The notes: generated from the sequence alone by a model not told the origin. A stretch of DNA of 64,000 nt from Lateolabrax maculatus (GCA_031216445.1 CM062219.1:18079001-18143000); one strand, 5' to 3'; numbered from the stretch's first letter, positions 26,601-36,928 are shown. Made by a program: numbers and translations.

Positions 26601-28857
26601 CTCGAATGGAGTGGGAGGGTTAAGGAGCAGTTGAAAGTGAAGTTGCTGACATTTCATTTCACATAAATTATATTTTCTCGTGGAATGTTTAAAGGCCTAC
26701 TTTTCATTCAGGATAAAGTGAGTTTACCAGGAGTACAAGAGTAATCAATCAAACCATTTTAGTCTAATAACATAACAGTGTCCAATCATGGCAGACAACA
26801 TTAAATCGTACAGAAAAAACAGATTATCCTGCATGTTGCTGTATGAAAAATGCCATTACACTTACATTTGGACACATTCTGTCCACTAAAGCATAAACCA
26901 TCATTCCATCATGCTCTGGTTGAAGGCTTTCTAGAAATAAAGCATCCTATACATGCGCTCATGATCCTTCCAGATGGTTGAACATTTCCAACAATTTTCA
27001 ATGGTTGGCTCATTCTGCAATCCATTTTCACTGGGTCATTGCCCGCAGGTCAGGGCCTATTGAGGGCCTATGAATCGCAAGGGAATAGGGAGCTTATGAC
27101 CATTAATGCCAAGATGGAGAATTATTACGCATAAAACACCCAACTACCCTGATTATGCAATACTGTTTTCCTGGCAGTGAATTTAAAAAAAAAAAAGGAA
27201 ATGGTAAAATGACTATTTTTACAGTTTTAGCTTGGACTTTGAGTTTCCGGTGGTGTTTTATTTTTTATTTCGGGGTGGGAAGTTTAACTCCTATCAACTC
27301 ATGGAGGGCGTGTGAATTGATAACCATTGGTTTATAGCTAATGTTGTTCTCACTGTCATCCACAGAGAAATTCCAGCTGTCTGTTTGCCTTTGTCACACA
27401 AGATTTTAGCCTTTAATGAGTTTTTTAAATCTTGTTTTTCTCAATAAAATGCGGAAAAATGCGTAACTTATTATAATACTTCACTTGTTTTCAATCCATA
27501 GCAGCTGTTTGTTAAACTGCGTGCATGGCTTTCCAGCCTTTCGCATTTCACTGCTAAAAAATATTGGTGCAACAGCACTGACTGGCCTTTTAGAAGACTG
27601 TATTAGCAGAATCATTGTGTCAATCTGTAAAAGAGGACATAATTCTTCAATTTAATTGCAGATACAAATACTTAATTTAGCTCAAAGCACAGGTTTCAAT
27701 ACTTATTTAGTGTTAAATGCCATTGTCCCTGTGGGATGCTGCTGTTGATGACTAGATTTTTGCCACCTTGACAGCGAAGCCGCCTCAGAAGCGAACAGCG
27801 TTTCAAGAGAGAAACACGCCGGGATCGGGAGGGTGGCTCGGCTCGGTTGGAGCGGACATTCTTCGCAGCGCCGGGCGAGCGGCGTGGTGAGCGTGGGCGG
27901 CTCCAGCACCGCGGAGAGCGCTCCTGACGAGGCGGCGCTGCGGCCCTGAAGCAGCCCGGGCCCCCCCGCACAAACACACCGACACCACCGGAGAACCCCG
28001 GGCCCCATCTGCCCTTTTACGCACGCACCTTCTTTTTTTTTTTTTTATTGACTTCCACTTGCGTCAATCAATAACGATGTTTGATTTTTTTTTATTACTG
28101 ACGCTGTCCCTGCCCCCCGGCGGCAGACAATTTACAGCGTTTTTGACAAAGAACTTATCGGTCGACGCGGAGGCTCTAAACATGGGCTGGGGGATAGAGA
28201 AAGGCAACACAATGGGCGGATGTGTGAAGTCTTTTTACTGCCCGCGTCTGCTCAGTAAAACACACCTCTGTGTCACGCTGAACAGAGACGAGGAGCGACA
28301 GGTGCACACAGCGCTGCGCGGAGAGACTAACAGAGAAAATAACTGTCAGTCAACAGCATGGGCGGTTTTTCCCAACCTAAACGGAAAGCACAGATACACC
28401 TGCTGATGTGGATTATATATATAGAAATATATATATATATAAAATCCACATCAGCACCTAAACTTGACAGGCTGCGCTGCAGGCAGGGGGGGTGTTTCTG
28501 CTTTGTAACCGCCTGTGCCTGGAGGACACACGGGCTCTGGGCTGCAGGCGCAGGCTGCCCTGTGCGCGCTCAGGAAGGATATGGCCACTCCGTTATCCGC
28601 TTGGCGTACTTCCTGATGAGGTTGTCCTCGCGGAAGATGAAGAGGGAGCGGTTGACGGTGAGGCAGTTCTGTTTGACGGGGTTGGGGTTGTAGATGGCCA
28701 TTGTCCGGGCTCGCTGGGCCATCGACTGCTTGTACACCCTCGGGCCACCCGGAGCGCCACCACCCCGGGCCCCCCCTCTGCCGGCGCCCGGTCCGCCTCT
28801 CCCGCCGCCGCCGCTCCCTCCGTAGCGGGTGGGGAGGTCTTCCGCGAAGCGAGCCAT
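23527..28857 (-). CDS. cacna1b: cacna1b (Cav2.2 N-type calcium channel alpha-1), exons 1-3, continues off left edge
   Basis: Minus-strand gene for the pore subunit of the presynaptic N-type voltage-gated calcium channel. Coding exons are 28583-28857, 26505-26610 and 23527-23666, covering residues 1-174: cytoplasmic N-terminus, domain I S1, S2 and the start of S3. The family is about 2300 residues, so most of the gene lies beyond position 1. The start codon has A at -3 and G at +4. The sequence mixes CACNA1A-like (MARF, QSMAQRARTM) and CACNA1B-like (PVKQNC, KYAKRITEWP) features. Linkage to ehmt1, as at human 9q34.3, decides for cacna1b. A teleost a or b copy cannot be told. Cav2.1 is the main alternative. 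Confidence 0.88.
23667..26504 (-). other. cacna1b: cacna1b intron 2
   Basis: U2-type GT-AG intron of 2838 nt. Apart from the degenerate tandem repeat at 24115-24800, I see no further feature in it. Confidence 0.85.
24115..24800. repeat. Degenerate tandem repeat (minisatellite-like) in cacna1b intron 2
   Basis: Many diverged copies of short motifs such as AGGGGCACTTGGGC, GGGCCAACC and GACCAACCAGAAGGGCA recur every 20-35 bp. The overlapping minus-strand frames here (for example ...FWSVLMPFWLV) arise from the repetition and are not genes. It ends in a GTGACACA tandem. Confidence 0.7.
26505..26610 (-). CDS. cacna1b: cacna1b exon 2 (residues 92-127), domain I S1
   Basis: Encodes [20 protein letters not shown] then QHLPASDKTPMSERL, the first membrane helix of repeat I. 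It is preceded by a U12 branch site TCCTTAAC (26626-26619) and an AC acceptor at 26612-26611. The donor at its end is an ordinary GTAAGT. Confidence 0.97.
26611..26626 (-). promoter_or_regulatory. cacna1b: U12-type branch site and AC acceptor of cacna1b intron 1
   Basis: TCCTTAAC at 26626-26619 matches the U12 branch consensus. Its branch adenosine lies about 9-10 nt from the AC acceptor at 26612-26611, within the short spacing typical of U12 introns. There is no usable AG just before the exon. Confidence 0.9.
27775..28025. other. Second CpG-rich block inside cacna1b intron 1
   Basis: About 250 bp of strongly CpG-rich sequence separated from the promoter island by a more AT-rich 450 bp. Open frames exist on the minus strand, but none has recognisable protein similarity or a convincing splice pair. 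It may be an island shore, an alternative promoter or a noncoding exon. Confidence 0.4.
28402..28455. repeat. AT-cored inverted repeat in cacna1b intron 1
   Basis: Arms GCTGATGTGGATT (28402-28414) and AATCCACATCAGC (28443-28455) are exact complements around an AT-alternating core. It lies 127 bp downstream of exon 1. Confidence 0.9.
28575..28582 (-). promoter_or_regulatory. cacna1b: U12-type 5' splice site of cacna1b intron 1
   Basis: Reads ATATCCTT on the minus strand immediately after exon 1, identical to the minor-spliceosome AT-AC donor consensus. Paired with the branch and AC acceptor before exon 2, it restores the ITEWPPFEYMI reading frame. Confidence 0.9.
28583..28857 (-). CDS. cacna1b: cacna1b exon 1 (residues 1-92), cytoplasmic N-terminus
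   Basis: Begins MARFAEDLPTRYGG, followed by a long Gly/Arg/Pro stretch and then VYKQSMAQRARTM, VNRSLFIF and IRKYAKRITEWP, the hallmark Cav2 N-terminal segment. The exon ends GGCC and is followed by ATATCCTT, a perfect U12-type AT-AC donor, with no GT donor in the expected place. Confidence 0.95.
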
Positions 28858-29560
28858 CCTGGAAACGCACGGATCCAAAAGGGAAAATCCAAACGGGTGT
28901 CAGTGGGAATGGAGGGGAGACGCATCACAACACACACACTTCATCCAGCCCACAGCTCAGCCCGAGAGAGCACAGGGAGAAAAGAAGGTGGCCTCATTGG
29001 AGACCGTGCTGCCTCGGTCCTCTCCATGCACTCATCTTCAGCGGGGTTCGGAGCAGAAAAAGTTTAAAGCAGTAAAGCACTTTCGGCCGCTAAATCATGC
29101 ACTTCGCCGGAGCTGTTGCATCCATGTCAGCTGGGCTCTGAGTGAGGGGGGGGGGGGGGGGGGTGGAAAAAAATCAGGCTGAAATAAAAGCCGATCACCC
29201 TGCCTCTGTCCAAAATCCTGACAGCATCGTGTCAGCGTCCAGACACCAGTTGAAACGCTCGGGATGTCCGTCCAAATAAGCCGGAGCGGCGGAGGAACTG
29301 TGAGATCCCTCTGATTTCTCTCTCTCCCCCCCCCCCCCCCCCTCTCAGCTGAAAGCAACGACGAGACAAGCCAATCCAGCGCGAGCAGTTGCCCTGTGAT
29401 TTGTGTTTGATCGCTCGCTGTACGGGGGCTGGAGGCTATAAAGCGAGTCCTCGGCGGAATAAGAAAGAGCACATGTGACCGAGACGGGCCTATCGGTGAG
29501 CGGAGCGTGCGGACGCGCTGACCGTCTGTCGGCTGCTTATAAAAGACTGAGAAACTAACG

Positions 29561-31240
29561 AAGTTCACGAAGAGCCCCGCGGGTCTGGACGTGAGCTCGG
29601 ATCAATCTTTTCCTCTTAGCGTCAACAAGGGGAAACGTGTTTTCTGTACAGAAGATAGTATCTTATATGAGATGCTGTGCGCCTTCACCATGTTGCACTG
29701 CAACAACAACAACAACAAAAAAAAAAAAAACTGTGACCGCCATGCACCTGTCAGAGCTGGTGTTACCTTCTGTGTGTGTGTGTTTTAATGAACTATTCTA
29801 CTGCTGTATATGTCAGTGGTTAGTCATTTATCCTAGGGTGGAAATAAACAAGGTGGGGGCCACAGGGATTCACAGACCACTATAAATTCATGTAATAGTT
29901 TGGGCAAACGTTAATTACCTTTGGGGACGTTTTGTGTGCGGCCTTTACTGGAGGTGACGCCTATGCTTTTCCAATCAGATTTAGAAAATGAATTTAAATG
30001 CAACGTCAGAATGTTTTACCTGGTCACTTGGATCCTAAGTTTGAATTAATTTCCAGCAGTTTCCTTTGCCTGTCTTTTTTTTTTACACATAATAATATAA
30101 AAATACTTAAGGCCGTAACTTGAGCTTCATCTAGTTGTGAGTCACCACCTGGTAATATTCACACATTCACAAAATGGTGTATTGGGCTGTTTAAATGACA
30201 AACAATTGGCAGATAATTGGCGACATTTTTAAATGTTTGTTTTTTTTTCATTCAATCAACATAAACTACATGTTCAAAAGAGAGACAGTGGTGTCCGCAT
30301 ACTTTTGGCCAGATGGTGAAAGCTATGATACTGTGTGATCAATCATTTTGAAATGGAAGGAGTTGCCTCTTCAGACTGAAAATGCTTCAATTTGGGATAA
30401 AACCTCATGATTCCATTTTTGGTTGCCATAAATGTGTGAAGTGTGTATGACTGTTGGACACAAGTACAGCACATTATCTGACCAACCTTCAGAACTATAG
30501 GACCTTGCTTAACTTTAATTTAATGCATTTGTTGTTTTGCCTGTGTTCAATCTAATTAACCCACTGCAAACCAGACTAGACTAGCTGTTAACTTCCAGAG
30601 GCCAGTTATGAATTAATCCAGTCTTGTGTTCATTTTCTCATTAATGGTCATAATTTAGCATCTAAAAATCCAATTTATCTCTCTCTCATCTGCAGCCAAA
30701 TCATTAACACTAATGTTACAGACACGGCTGAGGGGCCATCTAGTGGTTTATCTTATGTATTGTAGAATTATTTATACAGTCTTGTGCTGATATTTCTGAA
30801 GAAACTGTTGAGGAAATATTAATGCTCCTTTGAAATAAAATCCACAGTGAAACATATCCAGATTATTGGAGTGCCACTGTCAGAGGGCTTGAGATCTCCT
30901 GGGGCTCTGCGCTTACTTTGTTACTGTCAGTGCCAACTGGCTTGTGCTAATTTAACTGATAGTGGAATATGCACCACTAAAGCACAATATATAATGACTG
31001 TGGTTTCATATCTTGGGTGTTATATGGATGTCCTGTCTTGATGTAGTTTAATTACATCCACGATCACAGTTTTTTTTTTTTTTTTGCCTATATGTTGAAT
31101 ATTCCCAATTTACTGTGTTAAATCAAATTACCACACAGTGAATAAGGGGTCATGTAGTCCTCCAGCACAGACAGACTGTACACTTTGCATAGAGAGGAGG
31201 TGAACAGGGGCCTGACAGAAGTGATGATGATGATCATCCT
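29561..31240. other. Intergenic region upstream of cacna1b
   Basis: AT-rich with poly-A and poly-T runs. No gene is seen. A short Tc1-terminus-like remnant (GTGTCCGCATACTTTTGGCC) lies at about 30291-30310. The rest shows nothing identifiable. Confidence 0.6.
30285..30315 (-). mobile_element. Solitary Tc1-like terminal repeat remnant
   Basis: Reads GTGTCCGCATACTTTTGGCC, the complement-type end seen in the Tc1-like element at 50714 (GGCCAAAAGTATGTGGACAC). No transposase sequence lies beside it. Confidence 0.5.
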
Positions 31241-31318
31241 TTAACCCGCGCGCTTCACCTGTCCATCTTTCCTACAGAGAATGTGTGTGCGGGGCTGATG
31301 AAGGTTGCCGCGTCTCAC

Positions 31319-31659
31319 CTGAGGGGCCACGCGGCGCTGTTGAGGGCCTCGTGTCTCCTGAGGGCCTGCCGCAGCCCGTCCCTCCTCCCCGCCCGGCCGG
31401 GCCCGTCCAGCTGGAGGACCGCGTCCCACCCCTGCGCCGCGCCGCCGGCCGCGGCCCTCCACGACGGCTCGTCCGGGTCCCCGGCGCCGGCCCGCGGCCC
31501 CTCCTCCGCCGGGCCCGGCTCCCCCTCGCCCGCCGGCCGGCCGGGGCCGCGGGGCCGCTCCGGTGACGGGGCCCAGGTGTCCTCGTACTCGGCCCCCAGG
31601 GTGAGCATCCTCCAGGAGCCCAGCGTGGCCGAGCGCAGCGCTGCGGGGGCCGGAGCCAT
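31319..31659 (-). CDS. Orphan GC-rich open exon, unidentified protein
   Basis: An open minus-strand frame with extreme GC at third codon positions is set in AT-rich DNA on both sides. From the ATG at 31659 it reads MAPAPAALRSATLGSWRMLT, LGAEYEDTWAP, a Pro/Gly/Glu/Arg-rich middle, GWDAVLQLDG and RRHEALNSAAWPLR, and ends at an ideal donor (CAG then GTGAGA). If internal, an acceptor CCCCCGCAG puts its start at 31640. I do not recognise the protein. It is unlikely to be an alternative first exon of cacna1b, because exon 2 has a U12 AC acceptor. The plus strand is also open (a side effect of GC richness), so the strand is inferred from splice signals and composition. Confidence 0.4.
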
Positions 31660-32184
31660 ACATGTCATAATAATATATGGCCATAATATGGCAAAAGCTA
31701 AATACAATATATAGATATAATAAAGATCTAGATATAGTATAGATGGATATATATCTTCTGTGAGTTAACACGATGGTCCCAACAGACAAACACCTGTTGA
31801 AAGCAACAGAGTAAAACATGTCTTCAGTCATATTTTTCCAACCCCTGAGTATTTGGAACCTAGTGAACCTACAGATGAAGTTTCTGTTGGATTATGTTAT
31901 GAGCTCATACTAACTGCTGCCAGCTCCACTTCCTCCATGCAAACTCAGGCAGAGCTGCTCTGACTATTACTTGACCTCCTGGCCTCTATAAGACAAATGA
32001 TTTATTATTACTTCTTATAAATTTCCTTCAAGTCCTCAAGCGTTCTCTGGAAAAAGTGAAACAATTAGTCTGAAGGTACTTCAGTTAAAGGATAAATCTC
32101 ACCCATGTGTGGCTGGTCCAAGTAGCCCACAGCATGTTCTCAAGTGTCCTTTTCAGGCGTTTCGGGGCCATGTTGACATGCACA

Positions 32185-32345
32185 GGTGGAAATAACCCAA
32201 TTAACGACGGCTGAGTTCCATTTAGCTGCTTCAGCTTCAGGGTCCTGTCAACGTGGCCCTTGTCAGGTCTTACTGAATAGAACCGAGCCATCATTAATGT
32301 GAGCAGTAACTGACTGTGCTTTTTGTACTGTGACGGGTCAAAAGG
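32185..32345 (-). repeat. Teleost dispersed repeat family C, copy 1
   Basis: On the minus strand it contains GACCCTGAAGCTGAAGCAGC followed by TAAATGGAA. Roughly 150 bp are shared with 62850-63045, which has the same CTGAAGCAGC-AAATGGAATTCAGCC core. Confidence 0.65.
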
Positions 32346-32494
32346 TCTGCTGTGAACGGGGGCGTCCATCACTGTCCGGTTTGGACAGGAGCAGACTGCA
32401 GCGGGCCGCTCGGGACCGCAGGGGAAGTCACTGGAGCCAACCCGCAGCCCCCCGTTCATTTCTTATACGTGTCCAGAGTGAGGAAACGGGCAGG

Positions 32495-33050
32495 AGACAT
32501 GACCGCAGATCCATCACACCCTGGACACATCCTGTTACACCTTCTCCCCTCTGATGAACAGCTGACATCAGTCAGACAGTGTCAATAACCCTCTAACACC
32601 AAAACGTCCACTTACTTCCACCATACATGATAGTTTGGCAGTTTAAAACGCACCGTTAATACCATGCACATATCACCGTGCACTGTCACTGTCAATACGA
32701 ATCCTTCTCGCTGTATATACTGTATACAATCATCCACTCCATGTATATCCAATACTTATTTTTCTTTGCACTATTTGTATTGTTGTACAAATAGTGCAAA
32801 GAAAAATAAGTCTTTAAGTTGTACAACTTACAGAAACCCTTTGTCTTGCAAATAGACATTTGATTTATGTTGTCGGTCATTGGTGCTTTTTATATTTAAT
32901 TGAATATACATCTATTATTCCACATACTGTGTACAAAGTGGTCCTGTCTATTCTTTACCTTCATTTGTTCAACTTTGCTGTCCTTGTTCTTGGCTGTTGT
33001 CTATCCCTGTGTAAGTACACTGAGAGCCTTGTATGCTCTTGAAAGCTGAA
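32495..33050 (+). mobile_element. 3' end of a degraded non-LTR retrotransposon (LINE)
   Basis: A frame reading DPSHPGHILLHLLPSDEQ matches the C-terminal signature (HPGHxLFxLLPSGRR) found at the end of fish LINE reverse transcriptases. It is followed by an AT-rich 3'-UTR-like tail with TTTGCACTATTTGTATTGTTG. No upstream domains remain. Confidence 0.55.
32754..32811. repeat. Perfect 26-bp inverted repeat (hairpin)
   Basis: Left arm 32754-32779 and right arm 32786-32811 are exact complements around a 6-nt loop (TTGTTG). It sits in the LINE-tail-like sequence and may be a fold-back of two LINE ends. Confidence 0.95.
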
Positions 33051-33515
33051 TGATTTGGCCCCATTGATTCTGAAATGGGGCCCGGCACACATCCTTTCTT
33101 GTAGACCCCCAAGCCCCCAAGAAAGGGGGGTATTATCTTAAACCACTGGCGACTGACTTATAGAACGTTGTCATAATCTCGCTTGATAATCACAATCCAT
33201 TTTTGCTGTTAAGTCCCCGAAATAGATCCCACAGGCCTGTCAAATAATAGGCTATGCTCAGCCCAGATTCAGCCTTACTGATGTGCGTGATTTATAATTT
33301 CCACCTCTATTACCCAGTAATTCACATGACAAAAAGAAAAGAATAAAGCCTGAAAAAAAAAAAATTAAAAATGAAAAGAAAAATAACACACATCATTTTG
33401 TATTGCAAAAATAGAATTTTCCCACTTTTCTATCCTGTCAATAATCTTGCGACCCATCAGACTTATCTTTTGATCTCTTGAGGGGGGGCCCAACCCTCAG
33501 TTTGGGAATCACTGC
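33050..33515 (-). repeat. Probable dispersed fish repeat, minus orientation
   Basis: The right end reads CCCAACCCTCAGTTTGGGAA then TCACTG, the complement of a repeat start resembling CAGTGGTTCCCAAACT, common in fish. The interior includes an A-rich segment at 33350-33390. A related start (CAGTGATTGCCACATTTTTC) is at 54208. Confidence 0.45.
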
Positions 33516-36474
33516 CTTTACTCAGGATTTACTACCTTTATGGTAGCAAATGCAAAACTAAATTGTGAAGAACGAGAATGAACGTACCATAAACCACAGT
33601 AGACCGTCTCTCTGCCCATCTTGAGTTGGGAGGAACTGTTCTCCTCATACCTGCTCTCCAGGGTTACTGGGACAAATCCAACTGAACAGAGAATAAAGCT
33701 ACTATTCTGCCCTCACACAGATCATGTATGTCTGCCTGCAGGAGGCTCCCCTGTAAGGCACCAGGGCAGGGGCACCACAGACCAAAAAAAAAAAAAAGTT
33801 TCTCCCACCTTGGAATGCGGAAAGGCTGCTTCCTGTCCTGCCAGTTAAGAGCCTTGTTATCAGACCAACCGTCTTAGATGCTCAAGGAGAAATTTCTCTG
33901 ATTCAATTATCGACTCTGTTTTCGCTGTCCACCCTGCTAACCAGGAAGGGAGCAATCATCGACCAGCTTATGCGACCTAAGAGGCCCGCAGATGCACGGT
34001 CACACACTTCCTGATATTATTTTTTTCACTTTGGTGCCACGGGGGACTTTTGAATACAAATCCACAGGGATACAGCAGCTGATTAGACTCATGTTTTAAA
34101 ATGTTCTTTCTTGATTGAGTCTAGTTGCACAGGTTGGAAGGAACTAAGTACGTTTTACTCAGGTACTGTACTTAAATGCAGTGTGAAAGTATTGCACTTT
34201 ACCTAAATAGGTCCAATTAGAGAGAAGAGAAATTATTGTACCTTTTTCTATTGTGCATTTTTCAAACAGCTGTACTGACTAGTTACTATGCAGATTGAGA
34301 TTTTAAGTATTGTAAGGGGGAAATCTTGTAACAGAAAATGTTTTTCAGACACTAAACAGGATTTGGTCTAGACTGAAATATCAAACAAAAAGCGGATGGA
34401 TTGCAATGAAATGCTGGTACAGACGTGGTTCCCAGACAATTTATTACTAAATACTGGCAAAACTAATGACATTACCATCAGCCTCAGCTGTACTTTTTAA
34501 TTCTAAGTAGCAAATGTCAGGACGCTAAACTAAAATGGTGAACATTACTTGCAGCACGTTAACACTTTTATTGTTAGCATGCTGATGTTGGCCTTCAGAG
34601 GAAATCACCACTGTGTCCAAGTATAATCCCTGAGAGTTACTAGCAGGGCTGTAGACTCTTTGTCTTATTGAAATTATCTCGGGGATGTAGAGAATTCTCG
34701 TTATTTCATTGTCTCCATTTCTCTCTATGGTGTTAACACGCATCACATGCTTAAAGCTCTGAACACCCACACAGATGTCGAAGTTAACCTGCTACTGTGC
34801 TCAGAATGAGAAAAGTTATCCCGCCTTAACAGGTGAGACTACAGAGTGATGAGATGTCAATCAAGCACATTTTGTACACGCCTCCACGGTCCTGAAATGA
34901 GGTCTGATCAGGCAAATATGTGAAAATATGGGTGTGGTTGGACCGTGGGGGTGTGTGTATAAATTGTCTTGCATAAATATAAAAAGTAATAAACTTGCTT
35001 TTGAGACTTGAGTGCCTGTTAGTCAGTTTTGAAATGAAACAGAATTTTGACTCCATGATTTTCCCTGTGATGGAGTAATTCTATTGTGGTTTTACTACTT
35101 CTTTCACCACTGTTTAGTTCAGTTGGAAATGAGCTCTTCAGCAGCTCTCTAAAATCACAGCTTTGAAAGTCTAAACTCATTAAAGCAAACGGAGTGTGGG
35201 AAGTGTCAGCCACTCTGATGCCACAGCTGCTCGAATATTTCAGCGCCGGGCCCTGGGCCCGTCTGTCAGAACTGAGCTGCTGCACGGTTCGTGCTGGGTC
35301 AAACTGACTGCAGGCTTCGGTTTGAAGATTTTTCAGTAATGTGTTTGTGGTTGACAAGATAAGGAGCTACAAAGCAATCTCTTCCTGGACCTGAAGAAAA
35401 TCTGCAAAATGACAGGGCTGCAGAAAGAGCCAATGTGATGTTTAAATCCTGCAAAAACACTTTTAGGAAAACATGCTTTTCCTTCCAAGAGAAACTGCAA
35501 AGTGTAAAGCAGATCAGAATAAATGCATTAGTAGTAAATTTATTGAAAAAGATACAACCAATTAGATGGATGGTTCACGGTCCAGAAATATGTAACAGAA
35601 CGTTATGGAAGTGCATTTTTATAACTTTTTTTTTTATACCTTTCAAGACTTTGCACAACAGTAACTGCTTACTAACAACATTTAAAAAGACGGGTTGGCT
35701 TCTGTCGGCAAAATCATGAAACAAAATTAAAAACAGCCTAACTACAGTAACTACGATTAGAAAACTGGAGTTAAAATTAAACATAAAAAACTTAAAACGT
35801 TCTCTTATTTTACAAACTATGTTCACTTCGGTAATAAAAATGAAAACAAAAGTAAAAACCTTTGTCAGCACCATTTTCTTATTTGTTTTCTTTAACTCCG
35901 TTTCAGTTTAATCAATTCTGTGGCAAAATATCTGACACGTTAAGATCCCCTTAAACATGCTTAATAAAAAGGCCAATTTATTCAGACTAGAAACACCTCA
36001 TTTTTGAGGAATGGTACAGCATCTTTCTAACAGACAATCTATACTCGCTTGAGTAGCAAATTAAAAAAAAACAGTCCACCTCTTGCACCCCTTACTTTGT
36101 CTTTCACATCATTTCAGTTAATTCATCAATTCATAAACAACTATGGCAGCAAATGTTGGACATGTCTGTTCAAACACTGCAACAAAGTTGAAGTGACACA
36201 AAGAAGTGGCAATATAATTCAATATTTATCAGCTAATTTTGCTGGAATGGTTCGTTATAAATGACCGCAAAGGTCAAACAAGTTAAACCCAGCAGTATGC
36301 TGAGGTTGTCTTTGCAAAAGACAACGATACCCTCTTCCCCGACCCCACAATTCCTTGATCATGACTCTTTAAGAAAAGCCATTTGACATTATCAACCAAT
36401 TATCTTTAAAAAAGACAAAGAAGACAAAATGCACAGTTCTCCTTCCCAGTAAAGTTATGTATGAAATGTAAAGT
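33515..36474. other. Intergenic region downstream of ehmt1
   Basis: Mostly AT-rich. It contains a family A repeat at 34375-34595. The rest, including 35430-36470, which could be distal ehmt1 3' UTR, shows no gene I can support. Confidence 0.6.
34375..34595 (-). repeat. Teleost dispersed repeat family A, minus orientation
   Basis: Contains GGATGGATTGCAATGAAATG, CTAATGACATTACCATCAGC, CTCAGCTGTACTTT and GTTAGCATGCTGATGTTG, the family order in reverse complement. Confidence 0.75.
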
Positions 36475-36738
36475 TTTATTGTCCTGTGACTTTGCTGTGA
36501 AAGATGTTGCTGCCCCCTGCTGTTCAAGTTACACAAGGTGGAATCAAGGAGCAGGAAGTTCTTCCAGGATTTGATTGTGCATCTGGTTCTGTGTGACAGC
36601 GTTTTACGGGTTCTCACAAAAAAGTCGATGGTCCATGGTTTGAATCAGAAGTGGAGATACAGTATAAGTTCACTGATAAAAGTTCAAAGACTGTCCGTCA
36701 GCCGTGTACATGTAGCGACGCTTAGTGTGAGGAGGGTT
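36475..36738 (-). other. ehmt1: ehmt1 3' UTR with proximal polyadenylation signal
   Basis: The first AATAAA hexamer after the stop is at 36480-36475 on the minus strand, about 260 nt downstream. Further AATAAA hexamers occur lower down (for example near 35970), so a longer 3' UTR is possible. The UTR extent is inferred from the hexamer only. Confidence 0.5.
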
Positions 36739-36928
36739 TTAGGAAGGACTGGCGGGACTGTTGGAAGAGCTGGTGTCAGGGGACGCGCTGGGCTGCTGCT
36801 GGTCCTCCGGTGTGCTGTCCGCCTGCAGCGACGTCATGGCCGCTGACGAGTACTTGCACTTGGAAGAGCCGCATTCGCAGCTGAACAGCTTGCTTTTGAC
36901 TTCCCAGAAGTGGTCGCCGTAGTTAAAT
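36739..36928 (-). CDS. ehmt1: ehmt1 exon 26 (residues 1245-1307 and stop), SET end and post-SET
   Basis: Begins FNYGDHFWEVKSKLFSCECG then SSKCKYSS, the end of SET and the post-SET CxCxxxxC zinc site, followed by a disordered Ser/Pro tail ending in TAA at 36741-36739. The family motif FDYG reads FNYG here. Acceptor CTCTCAG. Confidence 0.96.

Larger units (their letters stand above)
28490..29560. promoter_or_regulatory. cacna1b: cacna1b promoter CpG island with G and C homopolymer tracts
   Basis: GC- and CpG-rich region covering exon 1 and about 700 bp upstream, the likely promoter and 5' UTR of cacna1b. It includes an 18-G run on the plus strand at 29146-29163 and a 17-C run at 29326-29342, which on the minus (transcribed) strand read as C18 and G17. 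The transcription start is not determined. Confidence 0.65.

Noticed and set aside
28492..29067. Plus-strand 191-codon frame opposite cacna1b exon 1
   Set aside because: It is antisense to a clearly coding exon in a CpG island. The minus strand encodes the conserved Cav2 N-terminus and GC-rich codons leave the opposite strand open by chance.
31283..31714. Plus-strand frames opposite the orphan exon
   Set aside because: Ala/Pro/Arg/Ser low complexity. The minus strand has the better donor and more protein-like segments.
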